A DNA stretch of 64,000 bases from Klenkia terrae. GTDB taxonomy: Bacteria > Actinomycetota > Actinomycetes > Mycobacteriales > Geodermatophilaceae. The DNA lies in NCBI RefSeq assembly GCF_900491935.1, contig NZ_UEXK01000004.1, forward strand, positions 2,460,745 to 2,524,744, read 5' to 3'. Positions 42,485 through 53,119 of the stretch are shown piece by piece. A program made the position numbers and the translations under genes. The notes under the pieces were generated by a model, which saw only the letters and a list, made by a program, of their open reading frames with translations, was not told the DNA's origin and ran no database searches. How positions within the stretch are numbered: position 1 is the first letter of the stretch; every line of letters begins with the position of its first letter.

Positions 42485-42519
42485 GGGGTCGCGGCGCCGA
42501 CGGGCGGCGCCGCGACCCC
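42485..42519 (-). terminator. Terminator after the acyl-CoA ligase gene
   Basis: Perfect 14-bp stem (42485-42498 with 42506-42519) and 7-base loop, 9 bases downstream of the ligase TAG (42528-42530) in the leftward direction and before the EAL gene start. It separates the two leftward genes into different transcripts. Confidence 0.8.
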
Positions 42520-42527
42520 GTCCCGGT

Positions 42528-44150
42528 CTAGCTGGGCTGGTAGTCCGCGAACCGGGTGCGCAGGTCCTTCTTGGAGAACTTGCCGACGCTGGTCTTGGGC
42601 ACCTCGTCGATGAACTCCACGGCCGAGGGCAGCCACCACTTGGCCACCATCGGGGTGATGTGCGCGATCACCTCGTCGGCGCTGAGCTCCTCGCCCTCGA
42701 CGACCACGACGCAGGCCAGCGGCCGCTCGTCCCACTTCGGGTCGGGGATGCCGATGACGGCGGCCTCCTTGACCTTCGGGTGGCTCATGATCGCGTTCTC
42801 CAGGTCCACCGAGCTGATCCACTCGCCGCCGGACTTGATCAGGTCCTTGGTCCGGTCGGCGATGCGCACCGAGCCGGTGGCGTCGATCGCGGCGACGTCG
42901 CCGGTCTTCATCCAGCCGTCCGGCGTCGCCAGCTCCACGCCCGCGTCGGGCTTGTAGTAGTCCAGCGCGGTGGTCGAGCCACGCACCTGCAGCTCGCCGG
43001 TGGCGACGTCGTCCCAGGGCAGCTCGTCGGTGGTGCCGGCCTCGACGATCCGCACCTCGACGCCCATGAACGGGACGCCGGCGCGGGCGCGGTAGGTCGC
43101 CTTGTCCTCGTCGGAGCCGTCGAACAGGCGGCGGGGCAGCCGGGCCGAGGTGGCCACCGGGTGGGTCTCGGTCATGCCCCAGGCCTGCAGGATCGGCAGG
43201 CCGACCCGCTCCCGGTAGGCCTCCGACAGCGCCTTGGGGACCGCGGAGCCACCGCAGCCGATGTCGCGCAGCTTGTGGTCGCGGCCGGCCAGCTCGGGGA
43301 GCACGCCCTGCCAGATGGTGGGCACCCCGGCGGTGAAGGTGACGCCCTCGTCGACGATCAGGTCGGCCAGCGCCTTGGGCTGCATCATCGGGCCGGGGAA
43401 GACCATGGCCGCACCGACGGCGGGGCCGGCCTGGGCCAGGCCCCACGCGTTGGCGTGGAACATCGGAACGACCGGCATGACGACGTCGGTCTCGGCCATC
43501 CCGAACACGTTGGGCTGCACCACGGCCATGGTGTGCAGCACCGTCGAGCGGTGGCTGTAGAGCACGCCCTTGGGGTTGCCGGTGGTGCCCGAGGTGTAGC
43601 ACATGCTGGCCGCGGTGTTCTCGTCCTCGACCCGGAAGTCGATCGGCTCCGCGGCGGCGATCAGGTCCTCGTAGAGGGAGACGCGCTCGTCGTCGGGGAT
43701 CTCGTTGTCGCCGCCGTCGTCCATCACCACGACGTGCCGCACGGTGGTCATCGTGTCGATCAGCGGCCACAGCAGCGGCAGGACCGTGCGGTCGACGAAG
43801 ACCGCCTCGTCCTCGGCGTGGTTGGCGATGTAGGTCAGCTGCTCGGGGAACAGCCGGATGTTCAGCGTGTGCAGCACCCGTCCGGTGCTGGGGACGGCGA
43901 AGTAGAGCTCCAGGTGGCGGGCGGAGTTCCAGGCGAAGGTGCCCACCCGGCCGTCCGCGCTGATCCCGAGGGTGTCCAGCACCCCGCCGAGCTTGCGGGT
44001 GCGCACCGCCCACTCGGCGTACGTCGTCCGCACCGGACCGGTGGGGGAGTTCGTGACGATCGTCTTGTCGCCGTGGTGTCGCTCCACGTAGCGGAAGATC
44101 GAGTCGATCGTCAGGGGCGTCTGCTGCATCAAGCCGCGCATGAGCGGCAT
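42528..44150 (-). CDS. Long-chain fatty-acid-CoA ligase (FadD-like)
   Basis: About 540 aa, ANL superfamily. Starts MPLMRGLMQQTPLTIDSIFRY, the typical entry of medium/long-chain ligases (AlkK-like). Motifs: MCYTSGTTGNPKGVLYSH (about 180), QAWGMTETHPVATSA (about 325), GWMKTGDVAAID, DRTKDLIKSGGEWISSVDLE and the C-terminal Lys in PKTSVGKFSKKDLR. The GEWISS variant is usual for this group. I chose ATG 44148-44150. GTG 44169-44171 is possible but its purine stretch touches the codon. It is independent of the atu-like locus, terminated by its own hairpin, and follows the P450 gene by 38 bases on the same strand. Confidence 0.9.
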   Translation of the reverse strand: MPLMRGLMQQTPLTIDSIFRYVERHHGDKTIVTNSPTGPVRTTYAEWAVRTRKLGGVLDTLGISADGRVGTFAWNSARHLELYFAVPSTGRVLHTLNIRLFPEQLTYIANHAEDEAVFVDRTVLPLLWPLIDTMTTVRHVVVMDDGGDNEIPDDERVSLYEDLIAAAEPIDFRVEDENTAASMCYTSGTTGNPKGVLYSHRSTVLHTMAVVQPNVFGMAETDVVMPVVPMFHANAWGLAQAGPAVGAAMVFPGPMMQPKALADLIVDEGVTFTAGVPTIWQGVLPELAGRDHKLRDIGCGGSAVPKALSEAYRERVGLPILQAWGMTETHPVATSARLPRRLFDGSDEDKATYRARAGVPFMGVEVRIVEAGTTDELPWDDVATGELQVRGSTTALDYYKPDAGVELATPDGWMKTGDVAAIDATGSVRIADRTKDLIKSGGEWISSVDLENAIMSHPKVKEAAVIGIPDPKWDERPLACVVVVEGEELSADEVIAHITPMVAKWWLPSAVEFIDEVPKTSVGKFSKKDLRTRFADYQPS

Positions 44151-44188
44151 CCAACCAGTGACGACCGACACCTTCTACCCGTGGGTAG

Positions 44189-45394
44189 CTAGGGGGTCAG
44201 CGCGAGGGGCAGCCCGGCCAGGCCGCGGATGACGAACTCGGGACGGCGACGGGCCTCCCCGGCCAGCTCCAGCGACGACGTCCGGGACAGCAGCGCGCCG
44301 AAGGAGGCCTGCAGCTCGACCCGGGCCAGCGGGGCGCCGATGCAGAAGTGCACCCCGGCGCCGAAGGAGATGTGCGGGTTGTCGGTGCGCCCGACGTCCA
44401 GGGTGTCCGGGGCGTCGAACACCGCCGGGTCGTGGTTGCCCGACCCCAGCAGGGCGGCGATCTTCTGGCCCTGCTGCACGGTCACCCCGCCCAGCTCGAC
44501 GTCGGCGGTGGCGGTGCGCTCGAACAGCTGCAGCGGGGAGTCGAAGCGCATCAGCTCCTCGATCGCGGTCGGCAGCAGCGCGGGGTCCGCGCGCAGCCGG
44601 GCCAGCTGGTCCGGGTGCTGCAGCAGGGCGAGCAGGCCGTTGCCCGTGACGTTGACGGTGGCCTCGTGGCCGGCGTTGAGCAGCAGGATGCAGGTGGTGA
44701 CCAGCTCGTCCTCGGTCAGCCGGTCGCCGTCGGCGTCCCGGGCGGTGACCAGGTGGGTCAGCAGGTCCTCCCCGGGCGCGGTGCGCCGCTGCTCGGCCAG
44801 GTCGCGCAGGTAGGCCACGAACTCGCCGGCGGCGACCTCGGCGGCGTCCTCGGTCTCGCTGGTCCGGCCGTACTCGTACATCTTCACGATCGCGTTGGAC
44901 CAGGGCCGCAGCAGCGGGCGGTCGGCCTGCGGCACACCCAGCAGCTCGGCGATCACCTCGACCGGCAGCTGCTCGGCCATCCCGGTGAACAGGTCCACCG
45001 GCTCGCCGGCCACCGACCGCTCGACCATGCCGTCGACCAGCGACCCGGCCAGCTCCTCGACCCAGGGCCGCAGCCGCTCCACGTGCCCGCGGGCGAACGC
45101 GGCGCTGATCAGCCGGCGCAGGCGGGTGTGGTCCGGCGGCTCCATCTCCAGGATGGCGTTGCGGTGGATCAGGTTGAACTGGCCGAACCGCTCCGCCGGG
45201 GCGCGGTCGGTCCAGATCCGGCCCAGCGCCCGGGTGCGCAGCACCGCGTTGGCCTCGGCGTGCCCGTAGGCCAGCCACATGCCCAGCCCGTCGTCCCACT
45301 GCACCGGCGCCTGCGCGCGGGCCGCGGCGAAGGCGGGGTAGGGGTCGTGGACGAAGGCGGGGTCGGTCAGGTCGAGCACCGCACGAGTCTGCAC
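44189..45394 (-). CDS. Cytochrome P450
   Basis: About 401 aa soluble bacterial P450 (class I type). Heme loop FGAGVHFCIGAPLARVEL with ligand C351; ExxR in EELMRFDSP; I-helix NAGHEATVNVTGN, where the usual acid-Thr pair of the oxygen-activation groove reads H-E-A-T. N-terminal DPAFVHDPYPAFAAARAQAPVQW is standard. It most resembles CYP107-type enzymes of actinomycetes by eye. No ferredoxin gene is adjacent. The start is uncertain: GTG 45392-45394 gives a normal length; an ATG at 45422-45424 would overlap the start of the divergent DUF5926 gene. Substrate unknown; it is co-oriented with the fatty acyl-CoA ligase. Confidence 0.88.
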   Translation of the reverse strand: MQTRAVLDLTDPAFVHDPYPAFAAARAQAPVQWDDGLGMWLAYGHAEANAVLRTRALGRIWTDRAPAERFGQFNLIHRNAILEMEPPDHTRLRRLISAAFARGHVERLRPWVEELAGSLVDGMVERSVAGEPVDLFTGMAEQLPVEVIAELLGVPQADRPLLRPWSNAIVKMYEYGRTSETEDAAEVAAGEFVAYLRDLAEQRRTAPGEDLLTHLVTARDADGDRLTEDELVTTCILLLNAGHEATVNVTGNGLLALLQHPDQLARLRADPALLPTAIEELMRFDSPLQLFERTATADVELGGVTVQQGQKIAALLGSGNHDPAVFDAPDTLDVGRTDNPHISFGAGVHFCIGAPLARVELQASFGALLSRTSSLELAGEARRRPEFVIRGLAGLPLALTP

Positions 45395-45422
45395 CCCGCC
45401 GGTCGCCGCATAGGGTCGGGGC

Positions 45423-46361
45423 ATGGCCCGCACCGCATCCAAGCGCCGTCCCGCCGCCCCCGCCGCACCCGCCGGGGAGCAGAACCCCAAGGCGCCGTGC
45501 GCGTGCGGCTCGGGCCGCAAGTACAAGCACTGCCACGGCTCGGCCTACGCCCCGGCGGTCGCCCGGCCCTTCGAGGGCCTCCCCGGCGAGGTGCACTGGG
45601 TCGCCCTGCGCGAGCTGGTCCCGGCGGCCACCGCCGTGCTGACCACCACCGACGGCCGGACGGCGACCCTGGCCAGCGTCCTGCCCGGCGGCGCGCCGGC
45701 GCTGGTGCGGGCCGGCGGCGAGGTGGTCGTCGGCGTGCAGCTCGCGACCTCCTCCGACGACGTCAGCCGCGACCTGGGCACCGCCCTGGCCGCCGCCCTC
45801 GACGCGCCGGCGGGCAGCCCGGTCGACCCGGGCCCGATCGGTGCCGAGGGCTCGGCCGGCCCGCGGTTGCAGGAGCTGCTGGACCCCGCCGCCGAGATCG
45901 AGGTGACCGTGCACCCGGACTTCGGCTTCTGGCTCGAGGGCACCGGCGCCAACGCCGCCGCGATGGCCGGCCTCGAGCAGGCCAACGAGGCGATCATCCC
46001 GACGGTCCGGCTCGAGGGCCTGGGCGCCGCCTACTGGTGCCGGCCGGCCGTCGACCGCGCGCACCTGCGCTGGGTGCGGCCCGAGCCCGAGGAGCAGCTG
46101 CTGGACGCGCTGGCCCGGCTGGGGGCGGCCGAGCAGCTGACCCTGGGGGAGGGCACGAAGTACGCCGGGGCCTTCCGGGCGCACGGCCTCGTCGTCCCGG
46201 TGTGGGACGTCCCGGCCGACGTGCCGGCCACCGACTGGACCGGTCCGGCCGCCGAGCTCGACCAGCGGCTGACCGCGGCGCTGGCCGTGACCGACCCGCT
46301 GACGACCGACGAGCGGCGCTCGCGCGCCGGGCTGCTGTCCCGCCAGATCACGCTGCGCTGA
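45423..46361 (+). CDS. DUF5926 protein with N-terminal SEC-C zinc motif
   Basis: 312 aa. The N-terminus is basic/Ala-Pro rich, then PCACGSGRKYKHCHG gives the SEC-C zinc-binding motif (C-x-C-x8-C-H) found at the SecA C-terminus. The rest is an actinobacterial conserved domain (ALRELVPAATAVLTT, PDFGFWLEGTG, LTLGEGTKYAGAFRAHGLVVPVWDV). Function unknown; SEC-C motifs often mediate protein or ribosome contacts. ATG 45423. It is divergent from the P450 gene and its end overlaps the stop of the convergent GGDEF gene by 14 bases. Confidence 0.87.
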   Translation: MARTASKRRPAAPAAPAGEQNPKAPCACGSGRKYKHCHGSAYAPAVARPFEGLPGEVHWVALRELVPAATAVLTTTDGRTATLASVLPGGAPALVRAGGEVVVGVQLATSSDDVSRDLGTALAAALDAPAGSPVDPGPIGAEGSAGPRLQELLDPAAEIEVTVHPDFGFWLEGTGANAAAMAGLEQANEAIIPTVRLEGLGAAYWCRPAVDRAHLRWVRPEPEEQLLDALARLGAAEQLTLGEGTKYAGAFRAHGLVVPVWDVPADVPATDWTGPAAELDQRLTAALAVTDPLTTDERRSRAGLLSRQITLR

Positions 46362-47454
46362 GCGGGCCCGTCGGGGTGGTCGTGGCCGCGACGGCGCGGT
46401 CGCGGCCGCCGCGCTTGGCCTCGTAGAGCGCGCGGTCGGCGGTGCTGTAGAGCTCCCGGGGGTCCCGGGCGTGGGTGGGCGACTGCGCCACGCCCACGCT
46501 GACCGTCATCGGCAGGAAGCCGCCGTCGGCCAGCGGCAGCGGGTTGGCCCGCACGGCGGCGACCAGGTCGTGCGCGCGGCGCTCGGCGACGTCCACCGGG
46601 CACGACGAGAGCAGCACGGCGAGCTCGTCGCCGCCCAGCCGGCTGACGATGGCGTCGCCGTCGCGCACCGCCCGGCGCAGCACCTCGGCCAGGTGCCGCA
46701 GCGCGTCGTCGCCGACCGGGTGGCCGCGCTGGTCGTTGATGGTCTTGAAGTGGTCGACGTCGACCAGCACGAGCGCGGTCCCGTGCCCGGAGCCGCCGCC
46801 GACCGCGCCGGCCATGGCCGCGTCCAGGACGTGCCGGGTGACCAGGCCGGTCAGTGCGTCGACGGTGGCCTGCTCGCGCAGCTCGGCGACCAGGCGCTCC
46901 TGCCGGTGCCCGGCGTGCACCAGCAGCGCGGTGGCCATCGAGAGGGTGGCGGCCACGAAGGCGGCGTCGGGGATCGCCCGCTCCAGCGGCTCCAGGTGCA
47001 GCACGAGGACGGCGTTGGAGATGCCGGACAGCCCGGCGACCAGCCAGGCCCCGGGTGCCCGCAGCTGCGAGGCGGCCCAGAGGGTGGGCAGGACGGCGAA
47101 GACCTGGGCGGCGGCCGAGGTGTCGCTGGTGACCCAGTTCAGCGTGGACAGGATGACCGCGCCGCCGAGCGGGATGAGCGCGAGGACGCCGCGGGCGTCC
47201 AGCTGCTGCGGGTCGACGCGGGCGAGCGCGGCGCTGGCGGCCAGCAGCACCGCGACGGTCAGCCAGGACCCGACGTCGGCGACGAGGCCCTGGTCGACGA
47301 GCAGCGCGAACCCGGCCTGGACGGCGGCGGCGGGCAGCATCACCCAGACGGCCAGGCGGGCGGCCGAGCGGGGGTCGCGGGTGCCGAACCAACGTTGCAG
47401 GCGGCCGCGTGCCCGGGCATCCGGGGCGGCGTCGGTCACGGGCGGGGTGGTCAC
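46348..47454 (-). CDS. Membrane GGDEF-domain diguanylate cyclase (GGDEL variant)
   Basis: 368 aa. About six hydrophobic segments occupy residues 25-195 (e.g. VWVMLPAAAVQAGFALLV, SWLTVAVLLAASAALA, GVLALIPLGGAVILS). The GGDEF domain follows: ATVDALTGLVTRHVLDAA, VLVDVDHFKTINDQRGHPVGDDAL, and the active-site loop SRLGGDELAVLL at 274-278, with Leu in place of the final Phe, a change seen in some active cyclases. The substrate-binding D/N and metal Asp positions look intact. It ends AKRGGRDRAV as usual. GTG 47452-47454 has GGAGA 4 bases upstream. It should make c-di-GMP in response to a membrane signal, opposing the EAL protein at 41254. Confidence 0.87.
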   Translation of the reverse strand: MTTPPVTDAAPDARARGRLQRWFGTRDPRSAARLAVWVMLPAAAVQAGFALLVDQGLVADVGSWLTVAVLLAASAALARVDPQQLDARGVLALIPLGGAVILSTLNWVTSDTSAAAQVFAVLPTLWAASQLRAPGAWLVAGLSGISNAVLVLHLEPLERAIPDAAFVAATLSMATALLVHAGHRQERLVAELREQATVDALTGLVTRHVLDAAMAGAVGGGSGHGTALVLVDVDHFKTINDQRGHPVGDDALRHLAEVLRRAVRDGDAIVSRLGGDELAVLLSSCPVDVAERRAHDLVAAVRANPLPLADGGFLPMTVSVGVAQSPTHARDPRELYSTADRALYEAKRGGRDRAVAATTTPTGPLSAA

Positions 47455-47857
47455 AGGGTCTCCGGTCTCGGCGGGGCGGGGTCCGGTCGTCTCAGGGCCC
47501 GTCCTGGTGCTGGGGCTGTTGTCGGCCGGCCCGCGGCCCGGGTTGAGCGGGGCCGCCGGGGCCCACCCGGACGGGTGGGTCGGGTGCGCCGGGTGGGGGG
47601 CCCGCTTCGATCCGTTCCGGTGGGCATGCGGGCATCCGATCCGCAGGTCAGCGGGCCGATCCCCACGAACGGAACCATCCGGGCCCACATCGAGGTTTCA
47701 CGCGGGCGACCCCTTCGTTACGAGAACGTGACCGCTGGACGCGCCCAGACCCTTGACGCGGGTGTGTTGTTAGCGTTCACAATGTGAGCGCTCGCACAGA
47801 TGCGGGCCTGAGCGCCGAGATGTGTACGGCGGCAGACGTCTCGTAGAGGAGATTGCA
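47455..47857. promoter_or_regulatory. 403-bp divergent intergenic region; sugar-importer promoter
   Basis: No gene is supported here. The left 230 bases are GC-rich, with local inverted repeats but no clear motif. On the right, TTGACG (47753-47758) is a good -35 box for the rightward importer operon; a -10 would fall at about 47776-47781, inside the LacI-type operators, so repressor binding should block RNA polymerase. Leftward, the region must also carry the GGDEF gene promoter, which I cannot pinpoint. Confidence 0.5.
47768..47796 (+). promoter_or_regulatory. Two adjacent LacI-family operators before the sugar importer
   Basis: TGTTAGCGTTCACA (47768-47781) and TGTGAGCGCTCGCA (47783-47796) match the perfect palindrome TGTTAGCGCTAACA found before araB (53069-53082) at 12 and 11 of 14 positions. 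They are 15 bp apart and cover the expected -10 region. The central AGCG(C/T)T core with flanking TGT...ACA is typical of LacI/GalR-family sites. Confidence 0.75.
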
Positions 47858-49015
47858 GTGAGCAACAAGCTCAGGTTGACCGCACTGGGTGCCGCGCTGG
47901 CATTCGGCTTGACCGCCTGTGGTGGCGGTGGCGCCGGCAGCGGCGGCGGGAACGACACCGCGGACGCGGCCCCCGAGGACCTCACGATCGGCGTCTCGAT
48001 GCCGACCCAGACCTCCGAGCGCTGGATCGCCGACGGCGACAACGTCCAGTCCCAGCTCGAGGACGCCGGCTACCAGGTGGACCTCCAGTTCGCCAACGAC
48101 GACATCCCCACCCAGTCGCAGCAGATCGACCAGATGATCACCCAGGGCGCTGACCTGCTGATCGTCGCCGCCATCGACGGCACCGCCCTCAGCTCGCAGC
48201 TGCAGGCCGCCGCCGACGCGAACATCCCGGTCATCTCCTACGACCGCCTGATCCGCGACACCGACAACGTCGACTTCTACGTCACGTTCGACAACTTCGC
48301 GGTGGGCCAGGCGCAGGCCAACGCCCTCCTCGTGGGCCTCGGCCTGCAGAACGCCGACGGCTCGGCCGGCTCGGCCACCGGTCCGTTCAACATCGAGCTG
48401 TTCGCCGGCTCGCTGGACGACAACAACGCGTTCTTCTTCTTCAACGGTGCGATGGACGTCCTCCAGCCCCTGATCGACGACGGCACGCTCGTCGTCCCCT
48501 CGGGCCAGACCGACATCGAGCAGGCCGCCACGCTGCGCTGGCAGCAGGAGACCGCCCAGTCGCGCATGGAGACCCTGCTCACCGGGTCCTACAACGACGG
48601 CACGGTCGTCAACGGCGTCCTGTCGCCCTACGACGGCATCTCGCGCGGCATCATCACCGCCCTGCAGAACGCCGGCTACGGCCCGAACCTGGACTCCACC
48701 CCCCGTGCGCTGCCGGTCGTGACCGGGCAGGACGCCGAGATCGCCTCGGTCGCCCTGATCGACCAGGGTGTCCAGAGCTCGACCATCTTCAAGGACACCC
48801 GCAACCTGGCCGAGCAGGCCGTCACGGCTGCCAAGGCGTTCCTCGAGGGCGACGAGCCCGAGGCGAACGACACCGAGACCTACGACAACGGCAACAAGGT
48901 CGTCCCCTCGTACCTGCTCCCCGTGGAGACGGTCTTCAAGGCCGACATCCAGTCCGTGCTCGTGGACTCCGGCTACTACACCGAGTCCGAGGTCCAGTCC
49001 GGCCAGGCCGACTGA
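47858..49015 (+). CDS. chvE: Sugar-binding lipoprotein of an ABC importer (ChvE-like)
   Basis: 385 aa periplasmic-binding-type lipoprotein. The signal peptide (KLRLTALGAALAFGLTAC) ends in the lipobox LTAC, with the modified Cys followed by a Gly/Ser linker. The mature part has the type I sugar-binding pattern: TIGVSMPTQTSERWIADGDN, QIDQMITQGADLLIVAAIDG, IPVISYDRLI and VLSPYDGISRGIITAL. The SERW and SYDR motifs are those of ChvE/XylF-like binding proteins for L-arabinose, xylose, galactose or glucose. GTG 47858 has AGAGGAGA 6 bases upstream. First gene of the importer operon; co-regulation with araBDA argues for L-arabinose as a ligand. Confidence 0.9.
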   Translation: MSNKLRLTALGAALAFGLTACGGGGAGSGGGNDTADAAPEDLTIGVSMPTQTSERWIADGDNVQSQLEDAGYQVDLQFANDDIPTQSQQIDQMITQGADLLIVAAIDGTALSSQLQAAADANIPVISYDRLIRDTDNVDFYVTFDNFAVGQAQANALLVGLGLQNADGSAGSATGPFNIELFAGSLDDNNAFFFFNGAMDVLQPLIDDGTLVVPSGQTDIEQAATLRWQQETAQSRMETLLTGSYNDGTVVNGVLSPYDGISRGIITALQNAGYGPNLDSTPRALPVVTGQDAEIASVALIDQGVQSSTIFKDTRNLAEQAVTAAKAFLEGDEPEANDTETYDNGNKVVPSYLLPVETVFKADIQSVLVDSGYYTESEVQSGQAD

Positions 49016-49028
49016 CCCTCCCCTGAAC

Positions 49029-49068
49029 CCGGCCGGGCCTGGCAGCGCATGCTGCCGGGCCCGGCCGG
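49029..49068 (+). terminator. Intra-operon hairpin after the binding-protein gene
   Basis: 18-bp stem with one mismatch (49029-49046 with 49051-49068) and a GCAT loop, 14 bases after the binding-protein stop and about 100 bases before the ATPase start. In importer operons such hairpins cause partial termination or protect the upstream mRNA, so that binding protein is made in excess over the membrane parts. Confidence 0.7.
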
Positions 49069-49170
49069 CTCCACGGAGGGCGCCGCACGACCCAGCACGA
49101 CCCGCGCCACCGAGTCCCACCAGCACGACCTCACGAACCACAGACCCACCGAGTGAGACGACGGAGTCCC

Positions 49171-50705
<1,535 letters not shown>

Positions 50706-50709
<4 letters not shown>

Positions 50710-51971
50710 CGCGCAGTGTCGGCCCCACCTCGGAGCCCCAGGCAGAGGACGCCACCGCGCCCAAGGACGTCGCGCCCGCGGCGGCCCTCGGCGTCGGCAC
50801 CAGCGACATCCGGACGCTGCTGACCCGCAACCTGCGCACCAGTGGCATCTACATCGCGTTCGTCGTGGTGGTCGCGCTGTTCGCGATCCTCACCGGCGGG
50901 ACGTCGCTGTCGCCGGGCAACATCACCAACATCGTCCTGCAGTACGCCTACATCCTGATCCTGGCGATCGGGATGGTCATCGTGATCATCGCCGGGCACA
51001 TCGATCTGTCGGTCGGCTCGGTGGTCGCGGTCACCGGGGCGACGTCCGCGGTGCTGGTCATCCGGCACGACCAGCCGTGGTGGGTCGGCGTGCTCGCCGC
51101 CCTCGGCGTCGGTCTGCTGATCGGTGCCTGGCACGGGTTCTGGGTCGCCTTCGTCGGCATCCCGGCCTTCATCGTCACCCTGGCCGGCATGCTGCTGTTC
51201 CGCGGCCTCACGCTGCAGGTGCTCAGCAACGTCTCGCTCTCCCCGTTCACCCCGGAGTACGGCAAGATCGCCTCGGGCTTCAGCAACGGGCTGCTGGGCG
51301 GCAACGGCTTCGACGCCTTCACCATCCTCATCTTCGTGGTCGCCGTGGTGGCCTACGCCTACAGCCAGTTCCGCACCCGGGTCGCCCGGGTCCGCTACAA
51401 CCAGCCGGTCCCGTCGTTCCCGCTGTTCGTCGCCCAGATCGTGGTCGTCGCGGCCGTCGTCATGGCCTTCGCCTACCAGCTGGCCACCGCCCGCGGCCTG
51501 CCCTACGTGCTGGTCATCCTGGCCGTGCTGATCATGGTCTACGGCGTGGTCACCAAGCGGACCGTCTTCGGCCGCCAGGTCTACGCCATCGGCGGCAACC
51601 TGGCCGCGGCCACGCTCTCGGGCGTCAAGGTCAAGGCGGTCAACTTCTGGATCTTCGTGAACATGGGCTTCCTGGCCGCCGTGGCCGGTGTCGTGTTCTC
51701 GTCCCGGTCCAACGGTGCCCAGCCCGGCGCCGGCAACAGCTTCGAGCTGGACGCCATCGCCGCGGCCTTCATCGGCGGCGCCGCCGTCACCGGTGGTGTG
51801 GGCACGGTCGTCGGCGCCATGGTCGGTGGTCTGCTCGTCGGCGTCATGAGCAACGGCATGCAGCTCATGGGCATCGACCAGTCGATCCAGTCGATGGTCA
51901 AGGGCCTGGTGCTGCTGCTGGCCGTCGCCTTCGACGTCTACAACAAGCGCCGCGCCGGCTCCAGCCGCTGA
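50706..51971 (+). CDS. gguB: Sugar ABC importer permease (GguB/XylH-like)
   Basis: 421 aa permease of the BPD_transp_2 family. About ten or more helices; hallmark sequences [66 protein letters not shown] and [34 protein letters not shown]. The long inserted segment between helices ([22 protein letters not shown]) is typical of the ChvE-GguAB and XylH subgroup. It begins with ATGA overlap to the ATPase gene and works as a homodimer in the membrane. The LacI regulator follows after 26 bases. Confidence 0.93.
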
Positions 51972-51997
51972 TCGACCGGGCCGGGGAGGAGCGGCAG

Positions 51998-53035
51998 GTG
52001 TCCACCGAGACGCACGGCTCCGCCCCGGCCCGCCCGCTGGTGATGAGCGACGTCGCCGCCCGCGCGGGGGTGTCGCACCAGACGGTGTCCCGGGTGGTCA
52101 ACGGGCACCCGAACGTCGCCCCGCTGACCCGGGCCCGGGTGCAGCGGGCGATCGAGGAGCTCGGCTACCGGCCCAACGCCGCCGCGCGGGCGCTGGTCAC
52201 CGGCTCCTCGCGCACCATCGGCCTGGTCACCATGAACGTGAACCAGTACGGCCCGGCGCAGACCATGATCGGCCTGGAGCAGGCTGCCCGGGTGGCCGGC
52301 TACTCGCTGTCGGTCGCCATCGTCGAGGGCGCCGGGGTGGGAACCATCGCCGAGGCGGTGGACCGGTTCGTCGGCCAGTCCGTGGACGCCGTCGTCGTGC
52401 ACACCGCCGACCTGGAGGCCGTGGCCGCGCTGGGTGCCCTCGACCCGCCCGTGCCGCTGGTCGCCGTCCAGATGGGCGGTGAGGAGCTCGGCCCGACCGT
52501 CACCGTGGTCCAGGAGGCCGGGGCCCGGCTGGTCGTGCGGCACCTGCTCGCCCTCGGGCACACCACGGTGCACCACCTGTCCGGCCCGGAGCACTCCATG
52601 GAGTCCCGCCGGCGCGTGGAGGGCTGGCGGGACGCCCTCGCCGAGGCCGGCGCCCCGCCGGGGGAGCTGTGGCACGGCGACTGGTGGCCGTCGTCGGGCT
52701 ACGAGGTCGGGACGGCGGTGGCCGCGCGCATCCGGGCCGGCGAGCCGATCACGGCGCTGTTCGCCGGCAACGACCAGATGGCGCTGGGCCTCATGGTCGC
52801 GCTGCACGAGCAGGGCCTCACCGTGCCCGGCGACGTCAGCGTCGTGGGCTTCGACGACGTCCCCGGGGCGCCGTACTTCAGCCCGCCGCTGACCACCGTG
52901 CGGCAGGACTTCGCGGAGCTGGGCCGGCGCGGGGTGCAGCTGGTGCTGGCCCGCCTGGCCGGGGAGGACTGCGAGCCCGACCAGGTGCAGCCCCTGCTGC
53001 TGGTCCGCCGGTCGACGGCGGGACCCCGGCGCTGA
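51998..53035 (+). CDS. LacI-family repressor of the arabinose regulon
   Basis: 345 aa. The helix-turn-helix VMSDVAARAGVSHQTVSRVVNGHPNV lies at about 15-40, with the hinge helix ELGYRPNAAARALVTG. The ligand-binding domain has TIGLVTMNVNQYGPAQTMIGLEQAA, GPEHSMESRRRVEGW, ITALFAGNDQMALGLM and VSVVGFDDVPGAPYFSPPLTTVRQDF. GTG 51998 has GGGGAGGAG 6 bases upstream. It sits between the importer and araBDA. Three close palindromes (47768, 47783, 53069) are its probable sites, with L-arabinose or a derivative as inducer. This is unlike AraC-type control in enteric bacteria. Confidence 0.9.
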   Translation: MSTETHGSAPARPLVMSDVAARAGVSHQTVSRVVNGHPNVAPLTRARVQRAIEELGYRPNAAARALVTGSSRTIGLVTMNVNQYGPAQTMIGLEQAARVAGYSLSVAIVEGAGVGTIAEAVDRFVGQSVDAVVVHTADLEAVAALGALDPPVPLVAVQMGGEELGPTVTVVQEAGARLVVRHLLALGHTTVHHLSGPEHSMESRRRVEGWRDALAEAGAPPGELWHGDWWPSSGYEVGTAVAARIRAGEPITALFAGNDQMALGLMVALHEQGLTVPGDVSVVGFDDVPGAPYFSPPLTTVRQDFAELGRRGVQLVLARLAGEDCEPDQVQPLLLVRRSTAGPRR

Positions 53036-53068
53036 CCCGGAGGGGCCGGGTGTGTTCCGAACCACTGT

Positions 53069-53082
53069 TGTTAGCGCTAACA
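53069..53082 (+). promoter_or_regulatory. LacI-family operator before araB
   Basis: TGTTAGCGCTAACA is a perfect 14-bp palindrome, 34 bases after the repressor gene stop and 38 bases before the araB GTG. It shows that araBDA has its own regulated promoter rather than depending only on read-through from the importer and repressor genes. Confidence 0.85.
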
Positions 53083-53119
53083 TGACCGCCGGACCCGCAC
53101 CGAGCGCAGGAGGAACGTC

